DNA of 7,279 nucleotides from CF-96 sp036269455 (lineage in GTDB: Bacteria; Chloroflexota; Dormibacteria; Aeolococcales; Aeolococcaceae), in NCBI GenBank assembly GCA_036269455.1, contig DATARS010000188.1, forward strand, positions 1 to 7,279. The letters are read 5' to 3'. The notes under the pieces were generated by a model that worked only from the letters and a program-made list of their open reading frames with translations, did not search any database and was not told the DNA's origin. The position numbers and the translations under genes are program-made. Positions 1 through 5,934 of the stretch are shown in pieces (positions within the stretch are counted from its first letter, which is position 1; every line of letters starts with the position of its first letter).

Positions 1-69
1 TGGCGGATCGAGCGCGGTGATGGCGGGACGATCCGGTTCGTTCCGCCCTCGCGGATGATGGCGCCGTGA
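1..69 (+). CDS. C-terminal tail of an upstream gene, possibly an HNH endonuclease (partial)
   Basis: Frame 1 is open from the first base to a TGA at 67-69 and encodes 22 residues beginning WRIERGDGGTIRF and ending PPSRMMAP. The start lies outside the window. The pattern of Trp, a charged stretch, DGG, then RFVPP resembles the segment just after the HNH nuclease motif in actinobacterial DUF222/HNH proteins, where a GW..-DG-..F.PP tail is common. None of the catalytic HNH residues is inside the window, so the family assignment is a resemblance only. It could be any protein with such a tail, or a chance open frame. A 177-nt gap without a convincing gene separates it from the acyl-CoA ligase. Confidence 0.35.
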   Translation, partial: WRIERGDGGTIRFVPPSRMMAP

Positions 70-232
70 GACGGATGAGGGGTTCCACAGCAGCACCTGA
101 GATGCAGAGCCGCAGCGGGAAGTCAGCCGTCGAGCTGGCCGCCCACATTGGGTGCCGCGCTCCTGCAAACGTCCATCCCCTCTCGCCCCCCCGGTCGGGT
201 ATACACAGTCCCCAGTGGCACGGACCGGGTTT

Positions 233-237
233 GGAGG
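233..237 (+). promoter_or_regulatory. Shine-Dalgarno site for the acyl-CoA ligase
   Basis: GGAGG lies 9 nt before the ATG at 247. This favours 247 over the upstream in-frame ATG at 148, which would add 33 low-complexity residues not typical of the family. About 30 nt upstream, TATACA (200-205) is an isolated -10-like hexamer in otherwise GC-rich DNA, but no matching -35 element is visible, so no promoter is claimed. Confidence 0.6.
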
Positions 238-246
238 CGAGGGTTG

Positions 247-1872
247 ATGCAGAGCACGATGATGGATGGGGATCTCACCATCACCGACATCCTCCGGCGT
301 GGCGCGCGCGTCTACCCGGACAGCCGGGTGGTGAGCTGCGAGGGCGAGGGCAGCCGGACCGGCACCTTCGCCCAGGTGGCCGATCGCGCCGGGCGGCTCG
401 CCGGGGCGCTGAAGCGGCTCGGCATTCAGCCCGGCGACCGGGTCGGCACCCTCTCCTGGAATCACCAGGAGCACCTCGAGGCCTACTTCGCCATCCCCTG
501 CATGGGCGCGGTGCTCCACACCCTCAACCTGCGCCTCGACCCCGAGCAGCTCGCCTACGTGATCAACCATGCCGAGGACCGCATCGTCCTCGTCGACGCC
601 TCGCTCGTCCCCATGCTGGCGGCCATCCGGCCCAAGCTCACCACCGTCGAGCGCTTCATCCTCGTCGGCAGGGGCGACGCGTCCGCCCTCGGCGAGGGCG
701 TCCTCGACTACGAGGAGCTTCTCACCGGCGAGTCGCCCGACTACCCCTGGCCCGAGATTCCCGAGAAGACCGCGGCGGCGATGTGCTACACGACCGGCAC
801 CACCGGCGCGCCCAAGGGCGTGGTCTACAGCCACCGCTCCATCTGCCTGCACTCGCTCGCCGAATGGGGCGCGTTCTCGCTCAAGGAGGCCGACCGGGCG
901 CTGGTCATCGTGCCGATGTTCCACGTCAACGCCTGGGGCATTCCGTACACGGCGTACATGCTCGGCGCCGACCTGCTGATGCCGGGCCGGTTCCTCCAGC
1001 CCGAGCCGCTCTGCCGCTTCATCCAGGCCGAGAAGCCGACGTTCGCCGCCGGCGTGCCCACCATCTGGCAGGGCGTGCTCCAGTGGATCGAGGCGCATCC
1101 CGCCGACCTCTCGAGCATGCAGACGATCATCTGCGGCGGCTCCGCGGTGCCGCGCTCGCTCATGGAGCGCTTCGAGAAGGACCACGGGCTGCGCATCATC
1201 CAGGCCTGGGGGATGACCGAGACAAGTCCGATCGGCGCGGTCGCCATCCCGCCCCGCGGCATTCCCGCCGAGGAGGAGATGGACTGGCGGTCGAAGACCG
1301 GTCGCGTCGTCGCCGGCGTGCAGCTGCGCATCGTCGACGATTCGGGGACCGAGCAACCGTGGGACGGCGAGTCCGTCGGCGAGATCGAGGTGCGCGGACC
1401 CTGGATCACCGGCGCGTACTTCAAGGACCCGGCGCCGGACAAGTTCCACGACGGCTGGCTGCGCACCGGCGACGTCGGCTGCGTCGACAACCGCGGCTTC
1501 ATCCAGATCACCGACCGCTCCAAGGACGTGATCAAGTCCGGCGGCGAATGGATCTCGTCGGTCGCGCTCGAGACGCTGCTCATCGCTCATCCGGACGTGC
1601 TCGACGCGGCGGTCATCGCCGTGCCCGACGCACGTTGGGACGAGCGGCCGCTCGCCTCTGTCGTGCTCAAGCCCGGATCCAGCACCGGCCCGGAGGAGCT
1701 CCGCGCGTTCATCGCCGGCCAGGTCGCGAAGTTCTGGGTGCCGGAGCGCTGGGCGGTGGTCGCGGAGATCCCCAAGACCAGCGTGGGCAAGTACGACAAG
1801 AAGGTGCTCCGCGCCATGTACGCCGACGGGAAGCTCCCCGCTGTCGAGCTCGGAGCGGCCCAGCGGCGATAA
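247..1872 (+). CDS. Medium/long-chain fatty acyl-CoA ligase (AMP-binding, AlkK/FadD-like)
   Basis: This 541-residue cytoplasmic ANL-superfamily enzyme should activate a fatty acid with ATP to an acyl-adenylate and then transfer it to CoA. The core motifs are all present: the phosphate-binding loop YTTGTTGAPKG (181-191), MFHVNAWG (224-231), GGSAVP (297-302), the adenylate-binding QAWGMTETSP (319-328), GWLRTGD with D409, the hinge DRSKDVIKSGGEW (from 423), and the C-terminal catalytic lysine in KTSVGK (K515). The N-terminus (LTITDILRRGARVYPDSRVVS) and the MFHVNAWG motif are characteristic of the AlkK-like medium-chain branch rather than acetyl-CoA synthetase. Length matches the family. The start at 247 is chosen for its Shine-Dalgarno site; M5 and M6 are close alternatives. 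It appears monocistronic, with a hairpin 16 nt after the stop. Chain length cannot be read from sequence, so no gene symbol is given. Confidence 0.93.
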   Translation: MQSTMMDGDLTITDILRRGARVYPDSRVVSCEGEGSRTGTFAQVADRAGRLAGALKRLGIQPGDRVGTLSWNHQEHLEAYFAIPCMGAVLHTLNLRLDPEQLAYVINHAEDRIVLVDASLVPMLAAIRPKLTTVERFILVGRGDASALGEGVLDYEELLTGESPDYPWPEIPEKTAAAMCYTTGTTGAPKGVVYSHRSICLHSLAEWGAFSLKEADRALVIVPMFHVNAWGIPYTAYMLGADLLMPGRFLQPEPLCRFIQAEKPTFAAGVPTIWQGVLQWIEAHPADLSSMQTIICGGSAVPRSLMERFEKDHGLRIIQAWGMTETSPIGAVAIPPRGIPAEEEMDWRSKTGRVVAGVQLRIVDDSGTEQPWDGESVGEIEVRGPWITGAYFKDPAPDKFHDGWLRTGDVGCVDNRGFIQITDRSKDVIKSGGEWISSVALETLLIAHPDVLDAAVIAVPDARWDERPLASVVLKPGSSTGPEELRAFIAGQVAKFWVPERWAVVAEIPKTSVGKYDKKVLRAMYADGKLPAVELGAAQRR

Positions 1873-1887
1873 CCGGAAACGCGTGAC

Positions 1888-1930
1888 GCACCCCGCCGGC
1901 TTGGGTCCGCGCCAGAGCCGGCGGTGGTGC
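1888..1930 (+). terminator. Bulged GC-rich hairpin after the acyl-CoA ligase
   Basis: The left arm GCACCCCGCCGGCT (1888-1901) pairs with the right arm at 1916-1930 over 14 bp, with a single bulged base in the right arm and a 14-nt loop. It begins 16 nt after the ligase stop and ends 64 nt before the next start, which is where a terminator is expected. There is no T-tract; the downstream sequence is only mildly pyrimidine-rich. It therefore fits the tract-less hairpins often proposed for high-GC bacteria, or an mRNA-stabilising structure. Terminator activity is inferred. Confidence 0.5.
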
Positions 1931-1977
1931 GAGCGCGCTACCCTTCTCGCCCTCTGGTCCGAACTGGGATGCGAGAG

Positions 1978-1984
1978 GGAGGTG
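1978..1984 (+). promoter_or_regulatory. Strong Shine-Dalgarno site for the membrane protein
   Basis: GGAGGTG is a 7-nt match to the anti-Shine-Dalgarno sequence, 10 nt before the ATG at 1995. It supports that start over the next in-frame ATG at 2022, which has no purine-rich stretch before it. Confidence 0.6.
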
Positions 1985-1994
1985 TCGTCAGCCG

Positions 1995-3701
1995 ATGACG
2001 TCGTTGCCGACCCCACTGCGGATGGCCCGCGCCATCGCCCTCTTCCAGGGCTGGGCCGCCGGGCTCGGTGTCGTGGTGATGCTCGGAGTCGCGGTGATCG
2101 CCGCGGGCGGGTTGCGCAACGGGGCCTTCGTCGCCCTCGCGCTGCTCTTCCTCGCGGGTGACGTCCTCGCCGTCTCCTGCGCGGTGGTCGTCGCCGCCCG
2201 CCGCCTCGGCGAGGGAGCGGCCTGGGCGCGGCTCCTCCTCGACGTCGTCGAGGGGGTGACGATCGCCGTCGGGCTCGTCGCCATCCTCCTCGGGACCGGG
2301 ATCCTCGGCCTGCTCGGCGTGGTGATCGGCGTCTCGGTGATCGTCTGCCTGCACATGCCGTCGGCGAACGCGATGTTCGAGGGCAAGCCGATCGTCCCGT
2401 GGGAGGTGTACGCGCGCGCGCCCCGGGAATCGAGCCTGCCGGTGCCGACGCTGCCGCGGATGCCCCGCAGCGGGATGGCCAGGCCGCTGAGCTCGGATCC
2501 GCGACCGGCGCCGGCGGCCCCGCCGGCCTGGCAGACCCCGGCGCGGACCTCGCGGTACTCCTGGGAGACGGCGGGCAGCCCGCTGGCGACCCCCGACCCC
2601 GCGGCGACCCCGACCCGGCCCGCGGCCGCTGAGCAGGCGGCGGCCCCGCCGGCGACGCATGCCGGTCCTCCGGTCGAGCTGCTGCCGCTGCTCACCCCGC
2701 CGGTGGTGCCGCCCCCGGAGGAGCCGCCCGGCCGGCCGTTCGTCGTGCCCCCGCTCGAGCAGATCACCGATGCGCCGCGATATGCGATCCCGCCGGCGCC
2801 CGAGGCGGCCCCGGAGCCGGCGGTGCGGCCGTTCGTGGTCCCGGATCCGGACGGGGCGCCGGCCGCCTCGGGTCCCGTCGCGCAGCCCGCCGCCGCCCCG
2901 GTCCCGGCTGAGCCGGCCGCGCCCGCCCCGGCCGCGCCCGCGCCGGTCGCGCCCGCGTCCGTCGCCCGTCCCCCGGTCGCGCCCGCGCCGCCGGCGGTCG
3001 AGCTCGGCCGCTGGGCACCCCGGCAGCTCCCCCCGGTGGCCGCCGCGACCACGACCCGGCAGTCCTGCGCGCCCCAGCGCACCGGCACTGCGAGCGCCGA
3101 CCACCGCACCCGATCCTCCGCGCCGCGCCGTTCGGCCCGCAGCACCCCGGCGCCGCCGACCTGGGGCTGGCGGAAGGTGGTCATCGCCGCCTCGCTGCTC
3201 GGCGCCGTCGGCGGCGGCACCCTCTCGGCGGTCGAGCTCCTCGCCGGGGGCGGTGGCAGCAGCCGGCTGCCCGACACCGGTCAGGCCCCGCTCGCGCCCG
3301 GCTCGGGAGCCGGGGTGCCGCCGGTGCAGCACATCCCCCGTCAGGGGGCGCGCGACCAGCGGTCCGAACCGGCCGCCGCCGGGGGTGTCACGGCGGTCAC
3401 CGTGAGCCCCGAGGGTCCCTGCACCGTCGGCGGCGGCTGCACCGTGACCGTCCGCGTCGACCTCGAGCCGCACCAGGACGAGCTCGTCGCCTGGACCATC
3501 GTGGTCGTCGATCGCTGCTCGTCCCAGAAGGTCGAGACCGCGGTCACCGGCATCCCCGCGCCCGGGTCCTACAGGTACGTGCTCTCCACCAACCAGGTGA
3601 CCATCCCCGCCTGGCGGTCGCCGCAGATCCTCGCCGTGACCACCAGCCCGGCGCGGGCCAGCTCGCCCGCCATCGACATCGCCGGCGCCACCGGATGCTG
3701 A
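1995..3701 (+). CDS. Unrecognised multi-domain membrane protein with Pro/Ala-rich linker
   Basis: I do not recognise this 568-residue protein. Four hydrophobic helices lie at about residues 13-38, 43-67, 76-99 and 101-121, with Arg-rich turns (RRLGEGAAWAR) suggesting N-in topology. A roughly 260-residue Pro/Ala-rich, presumably disordered linker follows (about 130-390), containing the motif RPFVVP twice (247-252 and 278-283). An Arg-rich stretch precedes a fifth helix (about 395-417), which by the positive-inside rule keeps the linker in the cytoplasm and puts the C-terminus outside. After a Gly/Ser/Pro spacer, residues about 445-568 look like a beta-rich extracytoplasmic domain with four cysteines (C476, C482, C508 and the terminal C568). 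Frame integrity, a strong Shine-Dalgarno site and the 7-nt overlap with the dehalogenase support a real gene. The linker also opens long spurious frames on the other strand. Function unknown; it could be a cell-envelope or sensory anchor protein. Confidence 0.8.
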   Translation: MTSLPTPLRMARAIALFQGWAAGLGVVVMLGVAVIAAGGLRNGAFVALALLFLAGDVLAVSCAVVVAARRLGEGAAWARLLLDVVEGVTIAVGLVAILLGTGILGLLGVVIGVSVIVCLHMPSANAMFEGKPIVPWEVYARAPRESSLPVPTLPRMPRSGMARPLSSDPRPAPAAPPAWQTPARTSRYSWETAGSPLATPDPAATPTRPAAAEQAAAPPATHAGPPVELLPLLTPPVVPPPEEPPGRPFVVPPLEQITDAPRYAIPPAPEAAPEPAVRPFVVPDPDGAPAASGPVAQPAAAPVPAEPAAPAPAAPAPVAPASVARPPVAPAPPAVELGRWAPRQLPPVAAATTTRQSCAPQRTGTASADHRTRSSAPRRSARSTPAPPTWGWRKVVIAASLLGAVGGGTLSAVELLAGGGGSSRLPDTGQAPLAPGSGAGVPPVQHIPRQGARDQRSEPAAAGGVTAVTVSPEGPCTVGGGCTVTVRVDLEPHQDELVAWTIVVVDRCSSQKVETAVTGIPAPGSYRYVLSTNQVTIPAWRSPQILAVTTSPARASSPAIDIAGATGC

Positions 3702-4597
3702 GGACGGACGAGGTCCTGCGCACCCCCGACGAGCGCTTCGAGGGCCTGCCGGGCTACCCGTTCACGCCCAACTACGTCGAGGTCGACGGGCTGCGCATCC
3801 ACACCATCGACGAGGGCCCGCGCGCCGCCGCCCCGGTGCTGCTGCTCCACGGCGAACCGTCCTGGTCCTACCTCTACCGGAAGATGATCCCGGTGCTCAC
3901 CGCCGCCGGGCACCGCGCGGTCGCCCCCGACATGGTCGGCTTCGGCCGCAGCGACAAGCCCACCGCGCGCGAGGACTACACCTACCAGCGCCACGTCGAC
4001 TGGGTGCGCGGGACGATCGAGGCGCTCGATCTGCGCGACATCACCCTCGTCTGCCAGGACTGGGGCGGCCTGATCGGGCTGCGCCTGGTCGGCGAGGCGC
4101 CCGACCGCTTCGCCCGGGTGGTCGCGGCGAACACCTTCCTGCCGACCGGCGACCACGACCCGGGAGAGGCCTTCCACCGGTGGAAGCGCTACTCCCAGGA
4201 GACCCCACGCTTCCAGCCCGGCCGCATCGTCAACGGCGGGTGCGTGAGCGATCTCAGCCCGGAGGTGGTCGCCGCCTACGACGCGCCCTTCCCCGACGAC
4301 CGCTACCTCGCCGGGGCGCGCCAGTTCCCCGCGCTGGTGCCGGTCACCTCCGACGACCCCGCGGCCGAGCCCAACCGCGCCGCCTGGCAGGGGCTGATGC
4401 GCTTCGACCGGCCCTTCCTCTGCGCCTTCAGCGACCAGGACCCGATCACCCGCGGCGCCGACCGGGTGCTGCGCAAGCTCATCCCGGGCGCCGAGGGCCA
4501 GCCCCACACCACCATCGAGGGGGGCGGCCACTTCCTCCAGGAGGATCAGGGGGAGAGGCTGGCCGGGGTGGTCGTCGACCTCATCGCCGCCGGCTGA
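3695..4597 (+). CDS. Haloalkane dehalogenase (alpha/beta hydrolase, subfamily HLD-I)
   Basis: This 300-residue cytoplasmic enzyme should hydrolyse haloalkanes to an alcohol, halide and a proton. The N-terminal LRTPDERF..LPGYPF..NYV signature and HGEPSW (52-57) match DhlA-type and mycobacterial dehalogenases. The nucleophile is D122 in VCQDWGG, followed by the halide-binding W123. The cap Trp W163 (AFHRWKRY) aligns with DhlA W175. The HLD-I acid is D249 (SDQDPI), and the base is H279 (GGGHFLQED). The full Asp-His-Asp triad plus Trp-Trp pair separates it from epoxide hydrolases, and the acid's position after the cap separates it from HLD-II. Length matches DhlA (310). Its ATG overlaps the stop of the upstream membrane-protein gene by 7 nt, with no good Shine-Dalgarno site of its own, so it is probably translated by coupling. 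Natural substrate unknown. Confidence 0.9.
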   Translation: MLRTDEVLRTPDERFEGLPGYPFTPNYVEVDGLRIHTIDEGPRAAAPVLLLHGEPSWSYLYRKMIPVLTAAGHRAVAPDMVGFGRSDKPTAREDYTYQRHVDWVRGTIEALDLRDITLVCQDWGGLIGLRLVGEAPDRFARVVAANTFLPTGDHDPGEAFHRWKRYSQETPRFQPGRIVNGGCVSDLSPEVVAAYDAPFPDDRYLAGARQFPALVPVTSDDPAAEPNRAAWQGLMRFDRPFLCAFSDQDPITRGADRVLRKLIPGAEGQPHTTIEGGGHFLQEDQGERLAGVVVDLIAAG

Positions 4598-4651
4598 CCG
4601 TCAAGGCAGCGTCCGGCATCGGTGACGTTGCCGTGAAGCCGGTCCGGCGCA

Positions 4652-5146
4652 ATGCCGCACCGCGTCGAGAATGGCCGGGTGCTCGCCCTGACCCACCTCG
4701 TGACCGGCGCCGCCCTGGGGAGACTGAACTCCACCGACCACCGGCGCGGGGCGCTGGCGGCGGTGATGTCACACGCGCTGCTCGACGGTGTGGGTCACGA
4801 CGACGTCGCCATCGGCGCGGCCGGCCAGGCCGCCCTGGTCGCCGCCGGGCTCGCCGCCCTGGCGCTGAGCTGGGGTCCGGGATCGCCGGTCACCGCGGCG
4901 GGCTTCGCGGCGGTGCTCCCCGACGCGGAGATCATCCTGATGAAGCTCCGCGGCCGCGAGACCGCGCGCCTGCTCTTCCCCTCCCACTGGCAGCGCGAGG
5001 GCCGCCGGGGCACCCACCCGTACCGGTTCCCCGGCCCGTCGGTGCCGATCGCGCTCGAGGTGGGCCTCTCCGCCGCCGCCTGCGCCGCGCTCTGCGTCGC
5101 CGGGCGCCGGCGGCGGAGCCGCGGGCTCAGCCCATCAGCTCGCTGA
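4652..5146 (+). CDS. Small membrane protein with SHxLLD / LPD / PSH motifs, putative metal-binding
   Basis: This is a 164-residue integral membrane protein. H15 sits in a first helix (THLVTGAALG). A second motif is SHALLDGVGHDD (S40-D51), then a hydrophobic helix (about 54-73), LPDAEIIL with D91, and FPSHW with H112, followed by a Pro/Gly turn, a final helix (about 131-150) and an Arg-rich tail. The pattern H...G, SH.LLD..(P/G)H.D, PD.E and FPSH is shared by small uncharacterised bacterial membrane proteins reminiscent of, but not identical to, the YdjM/DUF457 membrane metal-dependent hydrolases. The His/Asp set could bind a metal; no reaction is known. The ATG at 4652 has no clear Shine-Dalgarno site. 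A GTG at 4679 would start nine residues later, just before the THLVTG helix, and is equally plausible. It follows the dehalogenase by 54 nt and overlaps the minus-strand small gene by 20 nt at its 3' end. Confidence 0.65.
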   Translation: MPHRVENGRVLALTHLVTGAALGRLNSTDHRRGALAAVMSHALLDGVGHDDVAIGAAGQAALVAAGLAALALSWGPGSPVTAAGFAAVLPDAEIILMKLRGRETARLLFPSHWQREGRRGTHPYRFPGPSVPIALEVGLSAAACAALCVAGRRRRSRGLSPSAR

Positions 5147-5258
5147 GCAGGGAGCTGAGCTCGACGATCCGGTCCTCGAGAACCGGCTGATCGACGGCGA
5201 GCCGCCGGAGGTCGGCGAGCAGCCGCTGGATGCGGGCGGCGTCGTACGGCGTGGCCAT
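5127..5258 (-). CDS. Very small helical protein (43 residues; 55 if the GTG start is used)
   Basis: Reading complement 5258 to 5127 gives a 43-residue protein: a short MATPYDAARIQ start, then an amphipathic Leu/Arg/Asp/Glu-rich helix pair ending ELSSLLSELMG. It has no signal peptide, cysteine or membrane segment. The start is set by GGAGG (complement of 5266-5270), 7 nt before the ATG. A second in-frame start, GTG at complement 5294, has its own GGAGG (complement of 5300-5304) at 5 nt and would add 12 residues; the frame stays open upstream to 5414 without a better start. The helix pattern suggests a protein-binding or coiled-coil peptide. It is last on the minus strand after the PPOX gene, separated by about 165 nt, so co-transcription is uncertain. 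No family recognised. Confidence 0.55.
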   Translation of the reverse strand: MATPYDAARIQRLLADLRRLAVDQPVLEDRIVELSSLLSELMG

Positions 5259-5422
5259 GATCGGGCCTCCGAGAGCGGACAGGGCTTCGGTCACTGGTGC
5301 CTCCGTGAGCTGCACGGCTTCGATGACCCCAAACGTGCCACGAAGCGTCGCCGCCCGCATCGGGCGTTCCGAACGAAGGCCGGCCCTCGCCGCTTGGATG
5401 ACCCGCGGGGGCATTGCCGGTC
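5259..5422. other. Intergenic stretch upstream of the small minus-strand gene
   Basis: These 164 nt hold the 5' extension of the small frame but no convincing gene. Two short symmetric elements lie side by side: GCCCG-CAT-CGGGC (5353-5365), a 5-bp stem with a 3-nt loop, and CGTTC-C-GAACG (5365-5375), an 11-nt palindrome. They could be an operator or a weak hairpin ahead of the small gene. No -10/-35 pair is evident. Confidence 0.3.
5266..5270 (-). promoter_or_regulatory. Shine-Dalgarno site for the 43-residue protein
   Basis: CCTCC on the plus strand reads GGAGG on the coding strand, 7 nt before the ATG at complement 5258. A second GGAGG (complement of 5300-5304) serves a possible GTG start at complement 5294. 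Confidence 0.5.
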
Positions 5423-5875
5423 TCAGCCTACCCCGTACACGCGCTCCGGAGTCACCAGCACGACGCAGCGCCGCTCCTCGGCCATGACGCGGTCGTAGGT
5501 CGGCCAGTCGTCGTGGGTCGAGCCGGTGGAGAGGAAGACGTCACGCAGCAGCTGCGGGAGGCCGGCGGGGTCGAAGCCCTCCAGCGGGTCGTCGGGTCCG
5601 ATCAGCGTGACCGCTCCCTCGACGCTCTGCCAGCGGAATCCGACGCGCCAGGTGAGCGTGAGCCGCGGCCGGGCGCGCAGGTGGCGGAGCTTGAGCGCGC
5701 CGCCGAGCGCGACGTAGCCGGCCACCTCGTCGCCGGTGAGCGGATGGACCGTCACCCCGGCGTTGATCACCGCGCTGTGCACCGACCCGTCGGCGCGTGT
5801 CGTGGAGGCGACGGCCAGCCCGCGCTCGCCGCCGACGAGCGCGCGGACGCGGGACAGATCGGTGCTCTCGGCCAT
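5423..5875 (-). CDS. PPOX-class split-barrel protein, probable F420-dependent (TIGR03618-like)
   Basis: This 150-residue cytoplasmic protein belongs to the pyridoxamine 5'-phosphate oxidase-like split-barrel fold. The N-terminal LVGGERGLAVASTTRADGSVHSAV segment (about 13-36) is the first barrel strand pair. KLRHLRARPRLTLTWR (62-77) is the conserved basic segment that in this family contacts the cofactor phosphate, and EGAVTLIGPDD (86-96) is the next strand and turn. HDDWPTYDRVMAEERRCVVLVTPERVYG (from 121) closes the domain. This pattern is that of actinobacterial F420-dependent PPOX proteins, but F420 rather than FMN or heme is inferred from the family. The ATG at complement 5875 has GGGAGG 5 nt upstream; an in-frame ATG at complement 5911 lacks such support. 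It lies 59 nt after the PHA synthase stop on the same strand. Substrate unknown. Confidence 0.85.
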   Translation of the reverse strand: MAESTDLSRVRALVGGERGLAVASTTRADGSVHSAVINAGVTVHPLTGDEVAGYVALGGALKLRHLRARPRLTLTWRVGFRWQSVEGAVTLIGPDDPLEGFDPAGLPQLLRDVFLSTGSTHDDWPTYDRVMAEERRCVVLVTPERVYGVG

Positions 5876-5880
5876 GGGTG

Positions 5881-5886
5881 CCTCCC
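5881..5886 (-). promoter_or_regulatory. Shine-Dalgarno site for the PPOX-class protein
   Basis: CCTCCC on the plus strand reads GGGAGG on the coding strand, 5 nt before the ATG at complement 5875. It decides this start over the in-frame ATG at complement 5911. Confidence 0.6.
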
Positions 5887-5934
5887 GGAGGGTGGTGGTC
5901 GCCGGAACCATACCGGTGCTGACGGCGCCAGCCG

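Noticed and set aside
200..205. TATACA as a promoter -10 element for the ligase
   Set aside because: No -35 match is found 16-18 nt upstream, so a single hexamer is not enough evidence.
148..246. Upstream in-frame ATG extending the ligase by 33 residues
   Set aside because: The extension is non-conserved in character, and GGAGG sits correctly before the ATG at 247.
66..1886. 606-residue plus-strand frame overlapping the acyl-CoA ligase
   Set aside because: It is an Arg/Pro/His/Ala-rich shadow in another frame of a clear ANL enzyme; no motifs or Shine-Dalgarno site.
1938..3473. 511-residue open frame on the minus strand opposite the membrane protein
   Set aside because: The translation is an Arg/Gly/Asp-rich low-complexity sequence with no domain. 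It is the antisense of the Pro/Ala-rich coding region, where high GC removes stop codons.
3569..4531. 320-residue open frame on the minus strand opposite the dehalogenase
   Set aside because: The plus-strand frame has all dehalogenase motifs. The antisense product is a biased Ala/Val/Gly/Asp sequence typical of shadows in high-GC genes.
5116..5157. Short inverted repeats in the convergent 3' ends (GAGCC-GCG-GGCTC and CAGCTC/GAGCTG)
   Set aside because: Stems are 5-6 bp, mutually exclusive, inside coding sequence and without a T-tract; not enough to call a bidirectional terminator.
5259..5414. Full 95-residue version of the small minus-strand frame
   Set aside because: The two good Shine-Dalgarno sites both lie inside it, at starts 5294 and 5258. 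The ATG at 5414 has no comparable site and nearly abuts the PPOX stop.
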